Position numbers and translations under genes: made by a program. The notes under the pieces are model-generated. The model worked only from the letters and a program-made list of their open reading frames with translations. It did no database searches and was not told the DNA's origin. From an uncultured SAR86 cluster bacterium (lineage in GTDB: Bacteria; Pseudomonadota; Gammaproteobacteria; Magnimaribacterales; AG-339-G14), in the NCBI GenBank assembly GCA_902625415.1, contig CACOBG010000006.1, forward strand, positions 64,496 to 107,653: a stretch of 43,158 nt of DNA, read 5' to 3'. Positions 26,317 through 35,735 of the stretch are shown here, piece after piece (positions within the stretch are counted from its first letter, which is position 1; every line of letters begins with the position of its first letter).

Positions 26317-29130
26317 TTACTGACATGCCTCGCAGTCAGGATCGTCAATGGAACATGCTTCTGGCTGATCATAGGTTTTAGGTTCAGTCTTTACAGCATT
26401 GAGCTCCATATTGGTTATTGTTGATTTTTCGGTTGTTGTGGCACTTCTTGATCTTAGATAGTAAGTCGTTTTCAAACCTCGTAACCATGCCATTCGGTAC
26501 ATAACATCAAGTTTCTTACCGTTAGGCTCTGAAACATAGAGATTCAATGACTGACTCTGATCTATCCATTTTTGTCTTCTGCTTGCTGCTTCAATTAACC
26601 ACTTGGGCTCTACCTCAAAGGAAGTGGCAAACAGCTTCTTAATGTCTTCTGGTACTCTGGCTATACTTTCTAAGCTTCCGTTGAGGTTTTTAAGATCGTA
26701 TACCATAACCTCATCCCACATATCTATTTCTTTAAGCGCATCAACTAGATGCATGTTTATGACAGTAAACTCTCCAGAGAGATTTGATTTCACAAACAGG
26801 TTTGAATAGGTAGGTTCGATTGATTGAGTCAAACCTGTGATATTGGCAATCGTTGCTGTTGGTGCTATTGCCATAGTGTTTGAGTTTCTCATCCCTTGAG
26901 TTTTGACTTTTTCTCTAAGAGCATCCCAGTCAAGACGAGTTGTTTTATCAACTTCGATGTAGTCTTTTCCTCTTTGTTTTTCAAGAATTTCAATTGAGTC
27001 AAGTGGCAATACTCCTTGACTCCAAAGAGAACCCTCATAAGAAGAGTAAGAACCCCTTTCTTTGGCTAAATCAGAAGATGCGTTAATTGCCATATAGCTC
27101 ACTAATTCCATTGACTCATCTGCAAAATCAACTGCTGCTTCTGACGCGTAAGGTATTTTCTTAATGTAAAGCGCATCTTGGAAACCCATGATTCCCATGC
27201 CTATAGGCCTGTGCTTAAAGTTAGAGTTTTCTGCCTGAGGCACTGCGTAGTAATTTATGTCTATCACGTTATCGAGCATCCTTATTGCAGTGGTTACGTT
27301 CTTTTCCAGTTTGTCTTTGTCTAGATTTCCTTCTGCATCAAGATGATTAGGAATGTTAATTGAACCTAAGTTACAAACTGCAATTTCATCATTTGAAGTG
27401 TTAAGGGTAATTTCTGTACACAGATTTGATGAATGAATTACCCCAGTATGTTGTTGTGGTGATCTGAGGTTACAAGCGTCTTTGAATGTTATCCAAGGAT
27501 GACCAGTTTCAAAAAGCATGGACAAGATTTTTCGCCATAATTCTTCCGCTTCCACTTCCTTATATGCTTTAAGCTTTCCTTCCTGAGCAAGCTTTTCATA
27601 TTCCTCGTACTTTTCTCTGAAGGCTTCCCCAGAAAGATCGTGCAATTCAGGTGTTTCATTTGGAGTGAAGAGGGTCCACTTTTTCCCTTCGAACACTCTT
27701 TCCATGAAAAGATCTGGAACCCAATTGGCAGTATTCATATCGTGTGTTCTTCTTCTATCGTCCCCAGTATTTTTTCTTAGCTCAACAAATTCTTCGATAT
27801 CCAGATGCCAAGTTTCTAGATACGCACAAACTGCTCCCTTTCTTTTTCCGCCTTGATTTACAGCAACTGCTGTATCGTTGACTACTTTTAAAAACGGAAC
27901 TACTCCTTGGGATTTCCCGTTTGTGCCTTTGATATGGGCTCCCATTCCTCTTACAGGTGTCCAGTCATTACCTAGACCGCCTGCCCATTTTGAAAGCATG
28001 GCATTATCTTGAAGTGCACCATAAATTCCATGCAGGTCATCAGGGACTGTAGTCAAATAACATGAAGACAATTGAGAATGCATAGTTCCTGCATTGAATA
28101 GGGTAGGCGTAGAACTCATATAATCAAATGAAGACAGTAACTCATAGAATTCTAGGGCTCGTTGTTCTCTGTTTTCCTCGTTAAGGGCCAAGCCCATTGC
28201 TACTCTCATAAAGAATACTTGAGGGAGTTCAAATCTTATTTCATTTGAGTGAATGAAATACCTATCGTAAAGAGTTTGAATCCCCAAGTAGGAAAAAAGT
28301 AAGTCATTTTCTGGAATCATCGCTTTACCGAGTAAATCCAGGTCATAGTTTGCTAGTTCTGGGTTAAGAAGTTCTAACTCGATTCCTTTTTTTACAAATG
28401 CTTTTAAAGCTTCAGGGTAGAGAGCTGACATTTCCTCATGAGTTGCATTCTCTGTTATCTCTAGAAAAGAAAGAGCCTCTGACCTTAGGCTGTCTAATAG
28501 AATTCGCGCTGTAGCAAAAGTATAGTTTGGCTCCACTTCAACGAGTGAACGCGCGGAGAGTACCAATGCCTCTTTTACTTCATGTTCTGGTGCTCCTTCA
28601 TAGAGGTTTTTGTTTGCTTCTGAAATAATTTTTTCGCTGTCTGTTCCCTCTAGGCCATTGCATGCTTCTTTCGCAATGACCTCAATTCTCTCAGAAGTTT
28701 CAAGCTTCTCCTTTTCTGGACGATCGTGAATATGAGTTTCTATTGCTCTTTGGTTTGCCCTCTCAGCACGATATAAAACATATTCTCTTGCAACCTTATG
28801 TTCTTCAGAACGCATTAAAGCCAGTTCTACCTGATCTTGAATTTCTTCTATATGAATAGTTCCGCCAGATGGCATTCTCTTTCTAAAGATATCTTCAACT
28901 TGACTACTTAAAGCCGATACTCTGCTATGAACGCTTGAAGATGCTGCTGCAGCACTTGTGTGTACAGCAAGAAAAGCCTTTGTAATTGCAATTTCTATTT
29001 TAGAGCCATCGAAATCAACTACAGATCCATTTCTCTTTATAATCCTTAGCTGACCTGGTGAAACCATAGTTTTAGGTTCCGATTGAACAGATTCTTGCTT
29101 CTTCTCTTCTATTGTTCCTGTTGTTTCCAA
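26317..29130 (-). CDS. nrdA: Ribonucleotide reductase class I, alpha subunit
   Basis: Catalytic subunit (937 residues). An ATP-cone at about residues 27-125 ([13 protein letters not shown]) controls overall activity, and a second, degenerate cone-like segment follows (about 145-215), as in pseudomonad NrdA. Active-site cysteines lie in SSCYLTTVP and NLCTEITLN, and [13 protein letters not shown] gives the partner. The C-terminal redox pair is C933 and C936 (DCEACQ). It starts with TTG (29130), with AAGGA 7 bases upstream. Two NrdR boxes precede it. nrdA-nrdB order on the minus strand. Confidence 0.96.
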   Translation of the reverse strand: METTGTIEEKKQESVQSEPKTMVSPGQLRIIKRNGSVVDFDGSKIEIAITKAFLAVHTSAAAASSSVHSRVSALSSQVEDIFRKRMPSGGTIHIEEIQDQVELALMRSEEHKVAREYVLYRAERANQRAIETHIHDRPEKEKLETSERIEVIAKEACNGLEGTDSEKIISEANKNLYEGAPEHEVKEALVLSARSLVEVEPNYTFATARILLDSLRSEALSFLEITENATHEEMSALYPEALKAFVKKGIELELLNPELANYDLDLLGKAMIPENDLLFSYLGIQTLYDRYFIHSNEIRFELPQVFFMRVAMGLALNEENREQRALEFYELLSSFDYMSSTPTLFNAGTMHSQLSSCYLTTVPDDLHGIYGALQDNAMLSKWAGGLGNDWTPVRGMGAHIKGTNGKSQGVVPFLKVVNDTAVAVNQGGKRKGAVCAYLETWHLDIEEFVELRKNTGDDRRRTHDMNTANWVPDLFMERVFEGKKWTLFTPNETPELHDLSGEAFREKYEEYEKLAQEGKLKAYKEVEAEELWRKILSMLFETGHPWITFKDACNLRSPQQHTGVIHSSNLCTEITLNTSNDEIAVCNLGSINIPNHLDAEGNLDKDKLEKNVTTAIRMLDNVIDINYYAVPQAENSNFKHRPIGMGIMGFQDALYIKKIPYASEAAVDFADESMELVSYMAINASSDLAKERGSYSSYEGSLWSQGVLPLDSIEILEKQRGKDYIEVDKTTRLDWDALREKVKTQGMRNSNTMAIAPTATIANITGLTQSIEPTYSNLFVKSNLSGEFTVINMHLVDALKEIDMWDEVMVYDLKNLNGSLESIARVPEDIKKLFATSFEVEPKWLIEAASRRQKWIDQSQSLNLYVSEPNGKKLDVMYRMAWLRGLKTTYYLRSRSATTTEKSTITNMELNAVKTEPKTYDQPEACSIDDPDCEACQ

Positions 29131-29172
29131 AACAATTCCTTCTTAAAAAATTAACTAAAATGGGTATAAAAA

Positions 29173-29219
29173 ACACAATATATTGTGTTTTTTAAATAAT
29201 GAGGTACAAGATAAAGGGT
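29173..29219 (-). promoter_or_regulatory. Pair of NrdR boxes upstream of nrdA
   Basis: Box 1, ACACAATATATTGTGT (29173-29188), is a perfect match to the NrdR consensus acaCwAtATaTwGtgt and lies in a larger perfect palindrome (29167-29194). Box 2, GTACAAGATAAAGGGT (29204-29219), matches 11 of 16 positions. The centres are 31 bp apart, the three-helical-turn spacing of known NrdR box pairs. They should mediate NrdR repression of nrdAB. The match and spacing are read directly; regulation is inferred. Confidence 0.85.
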
Positions 29220-29259
29220 TTTTAACAAAAAAGCAATACAACAATTTATGAAAATTTAG

Positions 29260-29288
29260 TGGATAGGCTGTGTATAAGTGTATATAAA
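29260..29288 (+). promoter_or_regulatory. Candidate glpK promoter
   Basis: TGGATA (29260-29265, 4 of 6 to the -35 consensus) and TATAAA (29283-29288) are 17 bp apart. The -10 ends 7 bases before ATG 29296, with no Shine-Dalgarno. The message may be leaderless. Confidence 0.4.
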
Positions 29289-29295
29289 TGTGTTC

Positions 29296-30738
29296 ATGTC
29301 AAAGTATTACATCTCAATAGATCAAGGCACCACGAGTTCAAGGGCAGTTCTATACGACAGCGCCTTTAACCAAATAACTCAAGAACAACAAGAATTTAAA
29401 CAACATTATCCCGCAGAAGGATTGGTTGAGCATGACCCTGAAGAAATTTGGACTTCGGTACTTAATACAGTGAATTCCTTGATGAGCAAGAAAGGCATCA
29501 AGAGCTCCGATGTCATCTCTATTGGTATTACTAACCAAAGGGAAACGGTCATGCTTTGGGACAAAGATGGCAAAGTTTTAGATAAAGCCATTGTATGGCA
29601 AGATCGCAGAACAGCTGAATTTTGTGAAAAGCTCAAAGGTAAAGGTATTGAATCAGAAGTTACAAATAAAACCGGTCTTTTACTCGATCCTTACTTTTCA
29701 GCATCTAAGGCATATTGGTTATTGAAAGAACACAAAATTGATCCAAACAAATATTTTTTTGGCACCATTGATACATTTCTTGTTTGGAAGTTAACAGAAG
29801 GAAAAAGCTTCAAAACAGATGTAACCAATGCATCAAGGACATTATTATTGAATATTGATTCGGTCAAGTGGGATACAGACTTGATAGACATATTTGAGTT
29901 AGACGGCTTGAATTTACCTGAAGTTACAAAAAACACCGATGATTTTGGTTCAACCAAGCTTTTTGGTGGAGAAATAAAAATATCTGGCATTGCAGGGGAT
30001 CAACAAGCTTCTCTAATAGGACAAGGTTGTTTTGCTAAAGGACAGTTAAAAAGTACCTACGGCACAGGATGTTTTTTAATGGCAAACACTGGTAAAAAAA
30101 GACAAAACTCCTCAAATAAGCTTCTATCAACGATAGCCTACCAAGTGGATGATTTATGCTATGCCCTAGAAGGAAGTATTTTTATGGGTGGAGCTAATTT
30201 TCAATGGCTGAGAGACAAAATGAATTTTTTCGAAGACGTCAGCGAATCTGAAGAACTAGCTAAAAGAGCAGATCCCAATACCAATGTTTTTCTCATTCCT
30301 GCTTTTGTGGGTTTAGGAGCTCCGCATTGGGTTCCTGATGCCAGGGGAGCTATCTTTGGACTTACGAGGGACTCCGGACGAGAAGAATTGAGTTTAGCTA
30401 CCCATGAAGCAGTCGCTTTTCAAACCAAAGAAATCATATCTTCTTTAGAAAATGACGGCATAAAAGTAAATAGCGTAAGAATTGATGGCGGTTTAACGAG
30501 AAATGCTTTCTTTAATCAGATTTTATCCAGCATCATTGAATTGGAAGTTTTGTGTTCCAAAACGGTCGAATCTACTGCTTTGGGTGCTGCTTATCTTGCT
30601 GGTATCGGAGCTGGTGAAGTTTCTCTGCAAGATATTTCCAAGAATTGGTCTCCGAAGGAAGAGTATAATCCAGATTCCAGCTATGATTTAGGAAGGTACG
30701 ATACCTGGAAAGAATTCTTAAATAGATTAATCAACTAA
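29296..30738 (+). CDS. glpK: Glycerol kinase
   Basis: Phosphorylates glycerol to glycerol-3-phosphate. Start at ATG 29296 (MSKYYISIDQGTTSSRAVL) matches the family N-terminus; the frame extends upstream to a GTG at 29278, which is unlikely. The 480-residue protein shows FGGEIKISGIAGDQQASLIGQGCF, STYGTGCFLMANTG, GLGAPHWVPDARG and MLWDKDGKVLDKAIVWQDRR. No glpF or glpD is in the window. It converges on argF with a 12-bp overlap of coding ends. Confidence 0.96.
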   Translation: MSKYYISIDQGTTSSRAVLYDSAFNQITQEQQEFKQHYPAEGLVEHDPEEIWTSVLNTVNSLMSKKGIKSSDVISIGITNQRETVMLWDKDGKVLDKAIVWQDRRTAEFCEKLKGKGIESEVTNKTGLLLDPYFSASKAYWLLKEHKIDPNKYFFGTIDTFLVWKLTEGKSFKTDVTNASRTLLLNIDSVKWDTDLIDIFELDGLNLPEVTKNTDDFGSTKLFGGEIKISGIAGDQQASLIGQGCFAKGQLKSTYGTGCFLMANTGKKRQNSSNKLLSTIAYQVDDLCYALEGSIFMGGANFQWLRDKMNFFEDVSESEELAKRADPNTNVFLIPAFVGLGAPHWVPDARGAIFGLTRDSGREELSLATHEAVAFQTKEIISSLENDGIKVNSVRIDGGLTRNAFFNQILSSIIELEVLCSKTVESTALGAAYLAGIGAGEVSLQDISKNWSPKEEYNPDSSYDLGRYDTWKEFLNRLIN

Positions 30739-31623
30739 CAAAAATTCAAGGAGGCTCTGCTGAGCATGCAATCTATTCTCTGCTTGGTCCCAGACCATAC
30801 TTTGAGCATGGTCTAGCATTGTGAAGCTTATTTCTTCGCCTCTGTGAGCAGGTAAGCAATGCAAAAAGATCGCATTGTCATCGGCAAGACTCATGTCTTC
30901 TTCTTCAACAAAGAAATTTTTAAAAGTTTTTCTTCTCTCTGTTGAAGAAGATTCGTTGTTCATTGAAGTCCACACATCGGTCGTGACAATTTGAGCTTTT
31001 TCAAGGGCTTCACTTTTTGATGATGCTAATGTGATGAAATCTCTAGCACTATTTAGCAATGGTTGATATGGCTCACAACCTTTAGGACAAAAAATACTGA
31101 TTTCAAAATCAAAAATGGAGGCAGCTTCAATATAAGAATTGCAAACATTGTTTCCATCTCCAATCCAACATACTTTTTTAAGAATTTCCCCCTCGTTTTT
31201 TTCCTTGAAAGTCATCAGGTCAGCAAGAATTTGACAGGGATGAAATAAATCAGTTAAGCCGTTAATAACAGGAACAAAGGAATTCTCTGAAAAAAGCTTC
31301 AACTCTTCATGACTGTCGTTTCTAATTACAATGGCATCAACCATTGAAGACAATACTTTAGAAGTATCTGGAATTGGCTCGCCCCTAGACATTTGTAACT
31401 CTGATGAGCTTAGGAAAATTGTGTTACCCCCTAATTTGTTCATAGCTACTTCAAAGGAAACTCTTGTTCTAGTTGAGGGTTTTTGAAAAATTAAACCAAG
31501 AGTTTTTTTATCAAAAATATTTGATGTTTCTGACTTTGATTTTATTTCTATTGCTCTATCAATGATATGAACAAGGTCTTGTTTAGAAAAATTTTCAAAA
31601 TTTAAGAAATGCTTTGGTCTCAT
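30727..31623 (-). CDS. argF: Ornithine carbamoyltransferase
   Basis: Makes citrulline from ornithine and carbamoyl phosphate in arginine synthesis. The 298-residue enzyme has the carbamoyl-phosphate loop STRTRVSFE, the HPCQ motif (FHPCQILADLMT), and the ornithine-related HCLPAHRGEE with its catalytic Cys. It begins with ATG at 31623 and diverges from serA by 72 bases. No other arginine gene is nearby. Confidence 0.95.
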   Translation of the reverse strand: MRPKHFLNFENFSKQDLVHIIDRAIEIKSKSETSNIFDKKTLGLIFQKPSTRTRVSFEVAMNKLGGNTIFLSSSELQMSRGEPIPDTSKVLSSMVDAIVIRNDSHEELKLFSENSFVPVINGLTDLFHPCQILADLMTFKEKNEGEILKKVCWIGDGNNVCNSYIEAASIFDFEISIFCPKGCEPYQPLLNSARDFITLASSKSEALEKAQIVTTDVWTSMNNESSSTERRKTFKNFFVEEEDMSLADDNAIFLHCLPAHRGEEISFTMLDHAQSMVWDQAENRLHAQQSLLEFLLVD

Positions 31624-31695
31624 TTAATTTAAGTTATAGAATTGCAGATTCAAAAAACTAATACTAATAGACTTCATTAAATAAATAAAATTCAT

Positions 31696-32877
31696 ATGAC
31701 GCAAAAAATTAAAACCTTCAATGCAATCGCTGAGAAAGGCTTAAATATCCTCCAAGAAAAAAAATTTGAGGTATCTGATGGTCTTTCTGATCCTGATGCA
31801 ATTATTTTGAGAAGCCATAAACTCAAAAAGGAAGACTTTGGAAACAATCTAAAAGCCATAGCCAGAGCTGGAGCAGGAGTAAATAACATTCCTGTCGAAG
31901 AATGTTCTGAGCTTGGAATTCCTGTATTTAATACTCCAGGAGCGAATGCTAATGCAGTTAAAGAAATAGTTTTAGCAGCGCTTTTAATGTCTTCCAGAGG
32001 CCTTTTTCAAGGAGCCAATTTTGTGAATTCAATAGAAAAGTCAAATCAAGAAGAATTAAAACCTTTAATTGAGTCTGGAAAAAAAAGTTTCAAGGGTAGA
32101 GAATTAATCGGCGGAACTTTAGGCGTTGTTGGTATGGGGGCTATAGGCTCTAAAGTTGCTGATATGGGAGTAATGTTAGGTATGAATGTTATTGGCTACG
32201 ATCCAGCTATAACGGTTGAAGCTGCTTGGAAATTGCCTAATAAAGTTGAACGAAAAGAAAGTATTGAAGATGTTTTCAAAGAATCTGACTACATCTCTTT
32301 ACATGTACCTGCAAATGAAAAAACTAAGGGTCTTATAAATTCTGATTTACTTAAAAACGCTAAAAACGGCTTAAGACTTATAAATTTTGCAAGAGATGAA
32401 ATAGTTGTCTCAAAAGACATCATAGAAAGCTTGGATAAAAACATCCTAAGTAAGTACATCACTGATTTTGCTGATTTAGAACTAATTTCTAGAGCTAAAA
32501 CAGCTAACGATGTCATAATTTTGCCTCACATTGGAGCAAGTACAAGCCAAGCAGAAGAGAATTGCTCTGTCATGGCTGCTGAACAGCTTGATGATTTTTT
32601 GAATAATGGAAACATTAAAAATTCAGTAAATTTTCCTGAGTTAATTGAACCCAGACCTTCAGAATTTAGGATTACCCTTTCTAATAAGAACCATCCTGGA
32701 ATGATAGGAAAAATTACTACTGTGCTGGCCGATAACAAATTGAATATCATAGATATGGTTAACAAAAGTAGAGGTGATATTGCTTACAACGTAATTGATC
32801 TAGAAACCAAACCGCCAGAAAGGGTTTTGCTTGAGTTATCTGCTCTAGATGATGTTATTTCCGTAAGAGAGGTATAA
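31696..32877 (+). CDS. serA: D-3-phosphoglycerate dehydrogenase with ACT domain
   Basis: First enzyme of serine synthesis. The 393-residue protein has a 2-hydroxyacid dehydrogenase fold: GAGVNNIPVEECSELGIPVFNTPGANANAV (51-80), the NAD motif GVVGMGAIGSKVA and NFARDEIV with the substrate-binding Arg. The catalytic His is in ILPHIGASTSQAEENC. A C-terminal ACT domain (about 320-393, NHPGMIGKITTVLADN) suggests serine feedback. Followed 2 bases later by an SDR gene. The start has no strong Shine-Dalgarno. Confidence 0.92.
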   Translation: MTQKIKTFNAIAEKGLNILQEKKFEVSDGLSDPDAIILRSHKLKKEDFGNNLKAIARAGAGVNNIPVEECSELGIPVFNTPGANANAVKEIVLAALLMSSRGLFQGANFVNSIEKSNQEELKPLIESGKKSFKGRELIGGTLGVVGMGAIGSKVADMGVMLGMNVIGYDPAITVEAAWKLPNKVERKESIEDVFKESDYISLHVPANEKTKGLINSDLLKNAKNGLRLINFARDEIVVSKDIIESLDKNILSKYITDFADLELISRAKTANDVIILPHIGASTSQAEENCSVMAAEQLDDFLNNGNIKNSVNFPELIEPRPSEFRITLSNKNHPGMIGKITTVLADNKLNIIDMVNKSRGDIAYNVIDLETKPPERVLLELSALDDVISVREV

Positions 32878-32879
32878 AA

Positions 32880-33641
32880 ATGACTAAACCAGTTGCAATT
32901 GTTACAGGTGGAAGTAGAGGTGTTGGCGCTGAGGTTTCAAAACTCCTTGCAAGCAAGGGTTGGAACATTGCAATCACCTGCTCAAGCTCAATTGAAGCAG
33001 CAAATGAGGTAAGTAAAGAGTGTGAAACACTAGGAGCAGAGACAATTGTCTTAAAAGCAGATGTTTCACAGCCGGATTCTTGCGCTCAAACAGTTAAAGA
33101 AACCATAAAAAAATGGGGAAAACTGGATGCTTTGATAAATAATGCTGGTACCACAAAATTCAATGCGCATGATAATTTGGATGGCCTTTCCAAAGATGAT
33201 TTTCTTGGATTGTATGCAACAAACACTGTAGGCCCTTATATGATGATCAAAGAAGCCAGAGAAAGCCTCCTTGAGTCTGATAATCCATCAGTTGTGAATG
33301 TTGCTTCCATAGCAGGAATTTTAGGAATAGGTAGTTCCGTAGCATATGCCGCATCAAAAGGTGCTTTGATAAATATGACTAAGTCTCTTGCTAGAGCCTT
33401 AGGGCCAATCAGAATTAACGCAATATGTCCTGGATTTATTCAAGGAGATTGGTTGAAAAATGGCTTGGGTGTGGAAACTTATGAGTTTGTGAAAAAATCT
33501 ACTGAAGAGAGTGTTCCGTTAAACTTAACTTGTACGGCAGAGCAAGTTGCAGAAACTATTTGTTATTTCATCGAATCAGGATCAACCATAACAGGAGAAA
33601 CTTTATTGCTTGATGGTGGAATGCATTTGGGCAATTATTAA
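32880..33641 (+). CDS. Short-chain dehydrogenase/reductase
   Basis: A 253-residue classical SDR. It shows TGGSRGVGAEVSKLL for cofactor binding, NNAGTTKF, and the catalytic Tyr and Lys in SSVAYAASKGALINM. The C-terminal ITGETLLLDGGMH resembles FabG-type 3-oxoacyl reductases, though the substrate cannot be told. It lies 2 bases after serA and converges with the OYE-family gene, with 3 bases between them. Confidence 0.8.
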   Translation: MTKPVAIVTGGSRGVGAEVSKLLASKGWNIAITCSSSIEAANEVSKECETLGAETIVLKADVSQPDSCAQTVKETIKKWGKLDALINNAGTTKFNAHDNLDGLSKDDFLGLYATNTVGPYMMIKEARESLLESDNPSVVNVASIAGILGIGSSVAYAASKGALINMTKSLARALGPIRINAICPGFIQGDWLKNGLGVETYEFVKKSTEESVPLNLTCTAEQVAETICYFIESGSTITGETLLLDGGMHLGNY

Positions 33642-33644
33642 GCT

Positions 33645-34736
33645 CTAAAAATATTTTTCCACATATTCTTTTGTAAAACCTACAATCTCCTCTTCTCGGC
33701 CTTCTTTAACCTTCAAAACCCATTCTGGATCAGATAAAAGAGCTCTTCCTACGGCAACCATATCGAATTCTTCTCTGTCGAACATTTCTACTAAAGTTTT
33801 AATGGATGAAGTATTCGCTTTATCATTACCTACATATAATCCTATAAAATCTGAATCAAGCCCCACACTTCCCACCGTAATAGTAGGTTTATTGGTTATT
33901 TTTTTGGTCCAGCCTGCAAGGTTTAAATCAGATCCTTCGAATTCTGGTTCCCAGTATCTTCTTGTACTAGCATGAAAAACATCAACCCCAGAATCAGAGA
34001 TAGGCCCTAAAAAAGTCTCCAAGTCTGAAGGAGTAGGAGCAAGTATCGCGTCGTAATCTTGTTGTTTCCACTGAGAAAATCTCAGCATTATTGGAAAATC
34101 ATTTCCTACAAGTTTTCTAGCGCGTGAAACTATCTCGCAGACAAATTTTGTTCTTAAATCTTCTTCTTTGCCGTATTTATCTTTTCTTACATTAGTATCT
34201 CGCCAGAAAAATTGATCGATCATATATCCATGAGCTCCATGAAGCTCTACGCCATCAAAACCTAACATTTTTATAATTTCTATATCTTTTACATAGTTCT
34301 GAATGAGATCTTCAACATCATTATCCGTCATTTCATAAGCTACTTTTTTATCTTTTCTGACCAAACCTGAAGGCGTATACCCAGGTACTTCAGGATTTGG
34401 AGGTTGACCGGGTTTTCTTATTCCACCCACATGCCATAGTTGACAAAATATTGTGGAACCTTCTTCCTGAACCGCTGAAATTAAATTCTTCCAGCCTACA
34501 TGAGAATCTTGTCTTAAATTAGGAACATTAGGATAGCCACTCGATGCAGGATGACTTACCTCAACACCTTCGGTAATGATCATCCCAACCTCTGCAGCTG
34601 CTCTTCGTTTGTAATATTCTAAATTCTGATCTGTTGGAATACCGTTTGGAGACATGCTCCTGGTCATAGGCGCCATAGCTATTCTGTTGGGCACAACTAA
34701 GTTATTGATTTTTATTGGTTTAAATAATGCTTCCAT
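33645..34736 (-). CDS. NADH:flavin oxidoreductase, Old Yellow Enzyme family
   Basis: A 363-residue FMN barrel protein starting MEALFKPIKINNLVVPNRIAMAPMTR. Motifs: ITEGVEVSHPASSGYPN, FCQLWHVGGIRKP, FDGVELHGAHGYMIDQFFW, LRFSQWKQQDY, and the phosphate-binding VAVGRALLSDPEWV. OYE enzymes reduce activated C=C bonds. AGAGGT lies about 6 bases upstream of ATG 34736. It faces the 327-base gene-free region. Confidence 0.88.
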   Translation of the reverse strand: MEALFKPIKINNLVVPNRIAMAPMTRSMSPNGIPTDQNLEYYKRRAAAEVGMIITEGVEVSHPASSGYPNVPNLRQDSHVGWKNLISAVQEEGSTIFCQLWHVGGIRKPGQPPNPEVPGYTPSGLVRKDKKVAYEMTDNDVEDLIQNYVKDIEIIKMLGFDGVELHGAHGYMIDQFFWRDTNVRKDKYGKEEDLRTKFVCEIVSRARKLVGNDFPIMLRFSQWKQQDYDAILAPTPSDLETFLGPISDSGVDVFHASTRRYWEPEFEGSDLNLAGWTKKITNKPTITVGSVGLDSDFIGLYVGNDKANTSSIKTLVEMFDREEFDMVAVGRALLSDPEWVLKVKEGREEEIVGFTKEYVEKYF

Positions 34737-34931
34737 TTTTACCTCTATTTCTATTCAGAATTGATAAGACCTTATTGGAATAAGAATTTTTTTATAGTAA
34801 CTTTTATATGAGTTACACACAAAAGTTTATTTGTTTTTTTTAAATTCGAGTTATGTCTATCTTTTACTGCATTATCATGGTGCATACTTTATAAAATTGT
34901 AAACTATTGATTTTATTGATTAATTTTTAAG

Positions 34932-34948
34932 TGGTTAAAAATTAACCA
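34932..34948. promoter_or_regulatory. TGGTTAA-AAA-TTAACCA palindrome
   Basis: Perfect 7-bp arms around AAA, the usual shape of a dimeric repressor or activator operator. It lies in the divergent region, about 195 bases before the OYE start and 115 before ung. The regulator is unknown. Confidence 0.4.
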
Positions 34949-35009
34949 ATTTAGCTAAAACTCTTTTGTTTAAAGGTTCCAATCCATCTTCCTTATTTTA
35001 TCCAAAGAG

Positions 35010-35032
35010 TTATCCACAATTTCTGTGGATAA
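35010..35032. promoter_or_regulatory. Two perfect inverted DnaA boxes
   Basis: TTATCCACA (35010-35018) and TGTGGATAA (35024-35032) are both perfect DnaA consensus boxes, facing each other across ATTTC. A weaker TTATCCAAA lies at 34998-35006. It is not followed by a T-run, so it is not a plus-strand terminator. It sits 31 bases before ung. It could be a DnaA-controlled promoter or part of a replication-related site. Confidence 0.65.
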
Positions 35033-35063
35033 AAAAAACTAAATATTTGTTAATATTTCTTAC

Positions 35064-35732
35064 ATGGTGAGGTCTTTAGAATCTTGGAAAGAAGTTGCTG
35101 CTGAATACGGTTTAAAAGACATTTTAAAACCAATAAGAAAAAAAATATCTGAAGCCTCTTCGAAAAAAAAGAAAATTTATCCAAGTAGTAAAGATATTTT
35201 TAAGGCATTTGAATTGACTTCTTTTGAAAACGTAAAAATTATAATACTCGGGCAAGATCCCTATCATGGTCCAAATCAAGCAAATGGCTTAGCCTTTTCT
35301 GTTAATTCCGATGTTAGATTTCCTCCATCTTTATTGAATATATTCAAAGAATATTCTTCAGATTTAAATTTACCAATTCCCACAAGCGGAAATTTGTCAG
35401 CTTGGGGAGAACGAGGAGTCCTATTATTGAATTCTATCCTAACTGTAGAGTCTGGATCACCAGGATGTCACAAAGACTTTGGGTGGGAAGAATTTACTGA
35501 TCAGATTATTAAAGCTTTAAGCGATAAAAAATCAAATCTAGTTTTCATCTTATGGGGGTCATATGCTCAATCAAAGAAAATTCTTATAGATTCTTCGAAG
35601 CATTTAATTATTGCAACTCCTCATCCTTCACCATTATCAGCTCACAGAGGTTTTTTTGGATCAAAACCTTTCTCTAAGGCAAATGATTATCTTAGGAAAA
35701 CCAAAAACGAAGAAATAGATTGGAGAATCTAA
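35064..35732 (+). CDS. ung: Uracil-DNA glycosylase
   Basis: Removes uracil from DNA in base excision repair. The 222-residue protein has the water-activating motif GQDPYHGPNQANGLAFSV (Asp65 and His68), LLLNSILTVE, VFILWGSYAQ and the leucine-loop HPSPLSAHRGFFGSKPFSKAN. The start ATG has no clear Shine-Dalgarno. It converges with ygfZ, with 3 bases between stops. Confidence 0.97.
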   Translation: MVRSLESWKEVAAEYGLKDILKPIRKKISEASSKKKKIYPSSKDIFKAFELTSFENVKIIILGQDPYHGPNQANGLAFSVNSDVRFPPSLLNIFKEYSSDLNLPIPTSGNLSAWGERGVLLLNSILTVESGSPGCHKDFGWEEFTDQIIKALSDKKSNLVFILWGSYAQSKKILIDSSKHLIIATPHPSPLSAHRGFFGSKPFSKANDYLRKTKNEEIDWRI

Positions 35733-35735
35733 TGA

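Larger units (their letters stand above)
34737..35063. other. Gene-free AT-rich divergent region between OYE and ung
   Basis: This is the only gap over 300 bases. It holds an AGAGGT ribosome binding site for the OYE gene, CTTATT-GG-AATAAG (34771-34784), a TGGTTAA/TTAACCA palindrome (34932-34948) and the DnaA-box pair at 35010-35032. I find only ORFs of 11-13 codons and no tRNA-like sequence. Confidence 0.6.

Noticed and set aside
31624-31695. ARG box upstream of argF in the argF-serA divergent region
   Set aside because: TTCAT and ATTCAT segments occur, but no pair has the ARG-box palindrome spacing.
35010-35032. Hairpin TTATCCACA/TGTGGATAA as an intrinsic terminator
   Set aside because: It is followed by an A-run on the plus strand and lacks a T-run; the perfect DnaA consensus is the better explanation.
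34737-35063. tRNA, small RNA or short ORF in the gene-free region
   Set aside because: No cloverleaf-like sequence was found, and the longest ATG ORFs I read have only 11-13 codons; an unannotated sRNA cannot be excluded.
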